Positions 59,901 through 64,000 of a DNA stretch of 64,000 nucleotides are shown one piece after another. The stretch covers positions 22,473,501 through 22,537,500 of the forward strand of contig JBAIAC010000026.1 in the NCBI GenBank assembly GCA_037349315.1. The letters are read 5' to 3'. Origin of the DNA: Chelydra serpentina (lineage: Eukaryota > Chordata > Testudines > Chelydridae). Within the stretch, counting starts at the first letter, position 1. Every line of letters starts with the position of its first letter. A program made the translations under genes and the position numbers. The notes beneath the pieces were generated by a model. The model worked only from the letters and a program-made list of their open reading frames with translations, ran no database searches and was not told where the DNA came from.

Positions 59901-62900
59901 GGAACATACTGACAATTCTACAGGGACCTAAGGATGGTGTGTTACACAGGAATAGGAAAGAGAGAGGGGATCCTTAGGACTCAGAAAAAATAGTGAGGGA
60001 TCCCTACAGCAAAAAAAGAACAATTCAACTAATCTTGGAAACACTCCAAAAGGAGGCTCAGTGCACTGAGTGCTCACGTCTAGTGCTGGTCCATAAGTAA
60101 ACTGGAACAGTATGTTCAGCAAGGCAAAATTAGATTCTGCTTCAGTCATCCACTTCCACTAATCTATCATTTAGAAAATTAAAACAAACATTAACTGTAG
60201 TGTAAAAAATAAATAATGCTTGCAAGGATTAAAATGTAATATATCCCATTCATCTCATCCAACTGGTTTATCAAGTTCTGCTAGTGATTCTTTCCTAAAG
60301 TTACTGAACAAGTATCACAGCAGTACCTGGGGCTATGAAAGTTCCCCCTGTATTATAATAATATCTGTCACTCATTATCACTACTTTTCAGTTCTATCTG
60401 GCTATGTTCTTTATTTTATTAGTGTGTTAGCTTTTACACTTTTGGAGACAGAAGCTGCCACTACTCAAATTTTAATCACAGGCTATCAATCAATAAAATA
60501 AGCCTCACAAAAATCTATCAAGCCCATCTGAGCTACTGATTCCTTAAGAAATAAATGAAATTGGCTCTGAAAGTCCAGAAAAGCATCCTCATTTTCTGGT
60601 GCCTCAATTTATTTCTCTTTGTGTGATAAATAATTCAGACTTTTTTTTTTACTATCCATGTTGAGGGCTCTGTTATGTATTGAATCAGTGCAACAACTTC
60701 AGTCCACCTGTACAGAACAGCTACTACGTGTACTATATCATGTCACTCTGTTAACACAGCGTACGTGTTACGGGGCTATGCACAGGTACAATGAAGTGCC
60801 TACCGCGTGCATGTTGTTGTGGGGCCCTGCAAAGGTATTTTGGCTGAAGATGATGTGCTGCAGTTTATGACTTAATACAGCTCTAGCAAAACACTGATAT
60901 AGCTATTGCTCTAAGTAGGAATATATTTAATTTTAAAGGGAAATTCTCTTATTTTACAAATGCTGAAACCTCTTCTAGAAAGACAACAAGTCTGCAGTGT
61001 GGCAAAACAAAAATCTATTTAAAAATGAACAAAGCCATATTTTCTATATAGTTCTTTGAATACAAGAACTAGGGCTATTAAAGTAACACTGTTCAATGAT
61101 TGACAACTATGATAGCATTTCACAAAATTGGACGTCAGCAGTTGAGGATTATAATTATCTTGCAACGCATCTGCCTCTAGACACCTGTAAATACTATGAG
61201 TAATACACTACCCTACGCTTATATGATTACTTTTATCCAAGAAATGAAGGGTTTTTGTTCCAAAACCTTCTCTAATGAAAATCAGAACTGTTATAGCATG
61301 TTAGCTCAAGGGGTGTACCTCCCATTAACTACCACAGACACAGCAGAATAGAAACTCCAATAATTCATTATGGGCATAGATCCTGCTCCTATACGGAGTC
61401 AATAGCAAATTTACCATTGACCTCAACTGGACAATAAGCTTCATTTGGGATCAAAATAGACTTGATTGTTTTAAAATGTGTTTAAAATGTAGATGCTATA
61501 GGCCTGATTATCCACTCCCACCACACACATTTTACACAAGTCAATGCAGTTACAGTGATGTAATGGAGAACAGGCACACACAAAAAGGTGAATGTACAGC
61601 TAATTAATCATTAACTACAGTATTCACTTTGTCTTTACCAAACATGTTGTTCAGACAGCAGCTCCAGGTTTTTGAAATGTTAAACTAAGGCTAACAGGTA
61701 TTTTTAATTAAAGCCTAGTACAGATCCTTGTTAGGACCTTTTGGGTTTCAATACAGCTCCTTTTCTGTTTGGACTGTGTTAATAAAACCAAAAGTCAATA
61801 TCGAATATATAGCTCTGTATGTAAGAGACAGATTGAGACCTCCCCTGTATTTTCAATATACAAATGAACCACAGCTCCTGCTTTCTGTACATACCTGCAG
61901 CTCTCTGAAAAGCATCAACAGCATTTTCAAGTCCAGGCTTGGTCTGCCGATTACATCTTGTACCAATCTGTGTGTAGAGGGCTCCAATATTAAATAAAAT
62001 ACTGGCTTTTTCTAGCAACAAATTAGGCTGACAGACAGGGACGCCCGTGAAGGAATCATACCTGCGGGTGGGGGAGGGGAGGCAAAATGAAATAAGCATA
62101 ACAAGACAAGTGAGCACAGAGATACCAGTGTTTTCATTTTATTGTTCAGAAGAGAATAACAGGATCTGTAATGCCTTTTCTGCTTCTGCTGAAACTTATG
62201 GTAATTCATAATCACATGCATGTAATGCAAATATATCCATGAGCTCCAGGAGTGAGTGGATTTATTGAACTTTCTTAAAAGCAATGTTTCCCTTCTTGCA
62301 ATGCTTGACTGGTACTGAAATAGCTTTTCTTGATCAAATTGTAGGAGACTCCTGTTCTATTCACAAACACAAGATTTAAATTCACTGAGTCAGATTCTTC
62401 TCCCATTTGATAATGGCACAGTATATCATAGCACTTGCCATTCTGAGCCAGTGCAAAAGTCTTTCTACAGTCCTCTGATATTTTAAACTACGTAGTGTTT
62501 CCTATTCATTACAAATTAAGATAGACAGTTGTAGATACTCTTAGGGCTTGGCTACACTTGCGAGTTAGAGTGCATTAAAGCAGCCCCGGGCGCCCTAACT
62601 CCTGACGTGTCCACACTGGCAAGGCATGTAGAGCGCCTGGACTGCAGCTGGAGCGCTCCTGGTAATCCACCTCCACGAGAGGCATAAAGCTTGCTGCATC
62701 CCGGCTGAATCACCCAGGCATCAGTGTGGATGAGGTGTTGCATTACTGCACTGTGACTGGCCTCCGGAAACATCCCATAATCCCCTGAGGTGGCCACTCT
62801 TCTCATTGTTTTGAAATTGGCTGTAGGCATGCGGATATCCCCTTTCAAAGCTCCATTTCTGACTGCGGGCATGCTTATCACTCCAGGACAAGTAACCATT

Positions 62901-63846
62901 AAGGTGGAATGCTGCCTTTGTGAGTGTGAGTGTGTGTGTGGGGGGTGGGGGGATGTCTTCTGCTGTCTGAACTTACGAAACAGCATGCTGACACTCTCAG
63001 CCCCCGCAAAACACACGGTCTCTCCCCATACATACACACAACACACTCCCTGTCACACTCCACCCTGCCCCATTTGAAAAGCACGTTGCAGCCACTTGAA
63101 CACTGGGACAGCTACCACAATGCACTACTCTTTGTGGCACTGCAAGAGCTGATAATGTGGCCATGCCAGTGCGCTTGCAGCAGACAGTGTAAACACACGG
63201 CAGCGTTTTCCCTGCTGCGGTCTCCGAAGGCTGCTTTAACTCGCAGCGCTCTACATCTGCAAATGTAGCCATGCCCTTAGCCTATCAATTTTGTAGTTCC
63301 AATAACACAGGACTAGATTGTGTTCCATACTACAGCCTGAGCAAGGGGTGAGGTGTAACTTGCACCACCCAAGGAGTATCAGCAGCAAATCACATTACTC
63401 CCTCATTCTCACCATGCTGCCCAGCAAGTAGTAAGGATGTAGTCAAGGCTCTGCTCATTCCCCACCTGCTCCTATGTGCTCATACACACCAAGACCCAAA
63501 ATCCAGATAGGATGTGCAGATGTTTAAAGAGAATTCTTATGGCCCTTCACAGACCTTACTCTCAGAGTAGAAAGGGCCTTATTCTCTTCAGAACTTTACT
63601 GTACAAACTAAAGAGAGTGCCTATCAGTATAAATATGAAAAGATACTGTACAAGAAAAATATAAGTGTTTCAAATTACATAGAGCTAGTTCAAGGTTAAC
63701 AGTGGTCTAAAAAAAACTTACCAGGTAAATAAAATCCCCATTTGTCTGGTAGGTGGAAAAAATCTGTTCTCTACAAAGCCAAGTTGAATGAAATAGCTCA
63801 TCAGCATCTCAATGCCAGATTCATCTCTGCTGGGAGTACGGCAGGC
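47650..63846 (-). CDS. RHPN2: RHPN2 (rhophilin-2), 3' part, 10 coding exons
   Basis: Rhophilin-2 binds GTP-bound RhoA/RhoB through an N-terminal HR1 domain and acts as a cytoplasmic scaffold on actin and endosomes; it has a BRO1 domain and a PDZ domain. Ten exons on the minus strand join in phase to 528 codons plus stop: 63722-63846, 61895-62061, 59332-59519, 57600-57756, 56759-56878, 55215-55409, 53139-53215, 52900-53046, 51280-51435 and 47650-47904. Human RHPN2 has 686 residues, so about 157 N-terminal residues (HR1 and the start of BRO1) lie to the right. BRO1 text includes [20 protein letters not shown], the PDZ ligand loop is ELGFTLKGG, and the tail keeps [17 protein letters not shown]1 is less likely because every exon follows the RHPN2 text I recall. 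Confidence 0.94.
47905..51279 (-). other. RHPN2 last intron
   Basis: Mostly unassigned. 49425-49530 resembles an L2 3' tail (AAGCTCTTTGGGACATAATT, then CAGTGGGGGTCTC). No other repeat is confidently named. Confidence 0.45.
51280..51435 (-). CDS. RHPN2: RHPN2 exon (PDZ, second half)
   Basis: 156 nt, phase 0 at both ends, acceptor TTTTACAG, donor GTAAGT. Encodes [20 protein letters not shown] then [20 protein letters not shown] and [19 protein letters not shown] and the VLEKFKS helix are standard PDZ elements. Confidence 0.95.
51905..52511. mobile_element. GC-rich hAT-like element, left end missing
   Basis: The right end AAAAAGGTTGCCCACCCCTG is the reverse complement of a CAGGGGTGGGCAACCTTTTT terminus common among turtle hAT repeats. 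The interior is CpG- and GC-rich and ends in CCCTGCCC-rich imperfect tandem copies (52290-52440). A left terminal repeat and target duplication were not found. Open frames of 114-174 codons on both strands are composition artefacts. Confidence 0.55.
52900..53046 (-). CDS. RHPN2: RHPN2 exon (PDZ, first half)
   Basis: 147 nt, phase 0 at both ends, acceptor CCTACAG, donor GTAAGT. Encodes [40 protein letters not shown] and CLDPGCSAA. The carboxylate-binding loop is LGFTLKG. Confidence 0.95.
53139..53215 (-). CDS. RHPN2: RHPN2 exon (pre-PDZ)
   Basis: 77 nt, acceptor TTTTAG, donor GTAGGT. Encodes [20 protein letters not shown] then FFERL. Matches human VDIILPQFSKL..TDFFQKL. Confidence 0.92.
53216..54298 (-). 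other. RHPN2 intron left of the MITEs
   Basis: AT-rich; no repeat named. Confidence 0.5.
54299..54593. mobile_element. PIF/Harbinger-like MITE, 295 bp
   Basis: Ends GGGTACGTCTATAC and GTGTAGACCAGCCC are inverted repeats flanked by TTA on both sides (54296-54298, 54594-54596), the target size of Harbinger elements. Inside are two further hairpins: GATCGATTTATCG with CGATAAATCGATC, and CTTCAGCTACG with CGTAGCTGAAG. Confidence 0.8.
54819..55199. mobile_element. hAT MITE next to an RHPN2 splice donor, 381 bp
   Basis: Ends CACTGTTCCCTCTAA and TTAGAGGGAACATTG, flanked by GTGGGGGA (54811-54818) and GTTGGGGA (55200-55207), an 8-bp duplication with one mismatch. The right flank reaches intron position +8 of the exon ending at 55215. 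It includes a run of 13 G at 54987-54999. Confidence 0.85.
55215..55409 (-). CDS. RHPN2: RHPN2 exon (linker between BRO1 and PDZ)
   Basis: 195 nt, acceptor CTTTAG, donor GTAAGT. Encodes [40 protein letters not shown] and [18 protein letters not shown]. Human reads KSHLRRAM.HHEE and QHQEEDDLL. A hAT element ends only 16 nt into the intron after the donor. Confidence 0.94.
55904..56548. mobile_element. Solo LTR, 645 bp
   Basis: Starts TGTAGCGGGG and ends CGTTTACA (TG...CA), with an exact 5-bp duplication CTCTC at 55899-55903 and 56549-56553. No internal retroviral sequence is present, so this is a recombined solo LTR of an endogenous retrovirus type. Its GC-rich body explains the frames on both strands. 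Confidence 0.85.
56759..56878 (-). CDS. RHPN2: RHPN2 exon (BRO1 end)
   Basis: 120 nt, acceptor GATATAG, donor GTAATT. Encodes [20 protein letters not shown] then [19 protein letters not shown]. It matches human HMPEGLTPLATLKND. The first residues vary. Confidence 0.92.
57150..57300 (+). repeat. MIR SINE relic
   Basis: CCATATTCCAGATGGGAAAA then TGACAGGATAACTCAAGGCC and the following text fits the MIR core. Diverged. Confidence 0.6.
57316..57506 (-). repeat. tRNA-derived SINE with CR1-like tail
   Basis: On the minus strand an A box TAGCTCAGTGGTTTGAGC and a B box GGTTGTGAATTCAATCC lie at tRNA spacing, followed by GGGGGCCATTTAGGGATCTG and a CR1-like tail ending near 57316. It is better preserved in the head than the copy at 35500. 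It lies in an RHPN2 intron, same strand as the gene. Confidence 0.88.
57600..57756 (-). CDS. RHPN2: RHPN2 exon (BRO1)
   Basis: 157 nt, acceptor ACTTTAG, donor GTAAGA. Encodes [40 protein letters not shown] and [12 protein letters not shown]. Human has APVKENIPYSW and HY.ALAHYFTA here. A tRNA-derived SINE lies 94 nt into the downstream intron. Confidence 0.95.
57825..58070 (+). repeat. CR1 LINE 3' end
   Basis: GGGGATATGATAACCATCTA then CAAATATTTGAAGGC, AATTAAAAGGAAAATTGAAG and TTGGACTAAATCAC follow the CR1 3' end order. No coding part remains. Confidence 0.7.
58071..59331 (-). other. RHPN2 intron remainder
   Basis: 58200-58720 is somewhat GC-richer and may be an old repeat; nothing else is recognised. 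Confidence 0.4.
59332..59519 (-). CDS. RHPN2: RHPN2 exon (BRO1)
   Basis: 188 nt, acceptor AATTTAG, donor GTAAGC. Encodes [40 protein letters not shown] and [20 protein letters not shown]. The LAQAQECV.E element is the conserved BRO1 AQAQE motif. Confidence 0.96.
59520..61894 (-). other. RHPN2 intron
   Basis: AT-rich. No exon, RNA gene or nameable repeat. Confidence 0.5.
61895..62061 (-). CDS. RHPN2: RHPN2 exon (BRO1 core)
   Basis: 167 nt, acceptor CCCGCAG, donor GTATGT. Encodes [20 protein letters not shown] then [20 protein letters not shown] and a part ending DAFQRAA. The [14 protein letters not shown] block is the BRO1 signature shared with ALIX. Confidence 0.96.
62544..63276. mobile_element. 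PIF/Harbinger-like element, 733 bp, non-coding
   Basis: Left end GGGCTTGGCTACACTTGC and right end GCAAATGTAGCCATGCCC are inverted repeats that extend inward (GCATTAAAGCAG and CTGCTTTAACTCG). TTA flanks both sides (62541-62543, 63277-63279). A GTGTGTGTG tract occurs at 62926-62940. The open frames inside (up to 164 codons) show no transposase motif. Confidence 0.8.
63722..63846 (-). CDS. RHPN2: RHPN2 exon (BRO1, first in window)
   Basis: 125 nt, acceptor CTTTAAG, donor GTAAGT. Encodes [20 protein letters not shown] then [20 protein letters not shown] and T plus two bases of Trp. Matches human [24 protein letters not shown]. Confidence 0.93.
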
Positions 63847-64000
63847 CTTAAAGTTCAGATATGTAAAAACATATGTTCACACAATGCATTGTTTAGTTTC
63901 AGCATGAATAATGTAGCACACTGAGGCCACAGCTCTGCTCAACTAAAATCAATGGGACTTTTGCATAATATAAAAGTCTCTGGAATACAAGAATTAGAAG
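63847..64000 (-). other. RHPN2 intron at right edge
   Basis: Intronic sequence upstream of the first visible RHPN2 exon; nothing recognised. Confidence 0.5.

Noticed and set aside
62552..63046. 164-codon minus-strand frame
   Set aside because: It lies wholly inside a TTA-flanked non-coding transposon and lacks transposase motifs.

Overview
This is a vertebrate nuclear window carrying parts of three neighbouring protein genes: CEP89 (minus strand, 5' two-thirds, running off the left edge), FAAP24 (plus strand, complete coding sequence) and RHPN2 (minus strand, 3' part, running off the right edge). The order and orientations match the CEP89-FAAP24-RHPN2 block of human 19q13.11, recalled from general knowledge. 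All coding sequence is split into short exons with matching splice phases, so the long open frames elsewhere are mostly composition or repeat artefacts.

The repeats suggest a turtle, or at least a non-avian sauropsid. There are tRNA-headed SINEs with a CR1-like 3' tail (tortoise Pol III SINE type), CR1 and L2 LINE tails, MIR relics, many short hAT elements with 8-bp target duplications, PIF/Harbinger-like MITEs with TTA duplications, a Tigger-like element, LTRs, and two palindromic families that I associate with Penelope-type repeats.

Layout: 1-34,958 is CEP89, with thirteen supported coding exons, one doubtful extra exon and large repeat-rich introns. 34,959-36,488 is a GC-rich head-to-head promoter region with CCAAT boxes. 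36,489-43,616 is FAAP24 in four coding exons; its first coding intron holds an L2 LINE interrupted by other repeats. 43,617-47,649 is the tail-to-tail space between FAAP24 and RHPN2. 47,650-63,846 holds the last ten coding exons of RHPN2: the end of the BRO1 domain, a linker, the PDZ domain and the C-terminal tail.

The three genes are not an operon and do different jobs. CEP89 is a centriole distal-appendage coiled-coil protein, FAAP24 is a DNA-binding partner of FANCM in the Fanconi anaemia core complex, and RHPN2 is a Rho-GTP-binding scaffold. The most unusual signals are hammerhead-ribozyme-like cores in two palindromic repeats (22.2-23.7 kb), two consecutive GC-AG introns in CEP89, and a hAT element inserted 16 nt from an RHPN2 splice donor. 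I see no evidence of a wholly new gene system.
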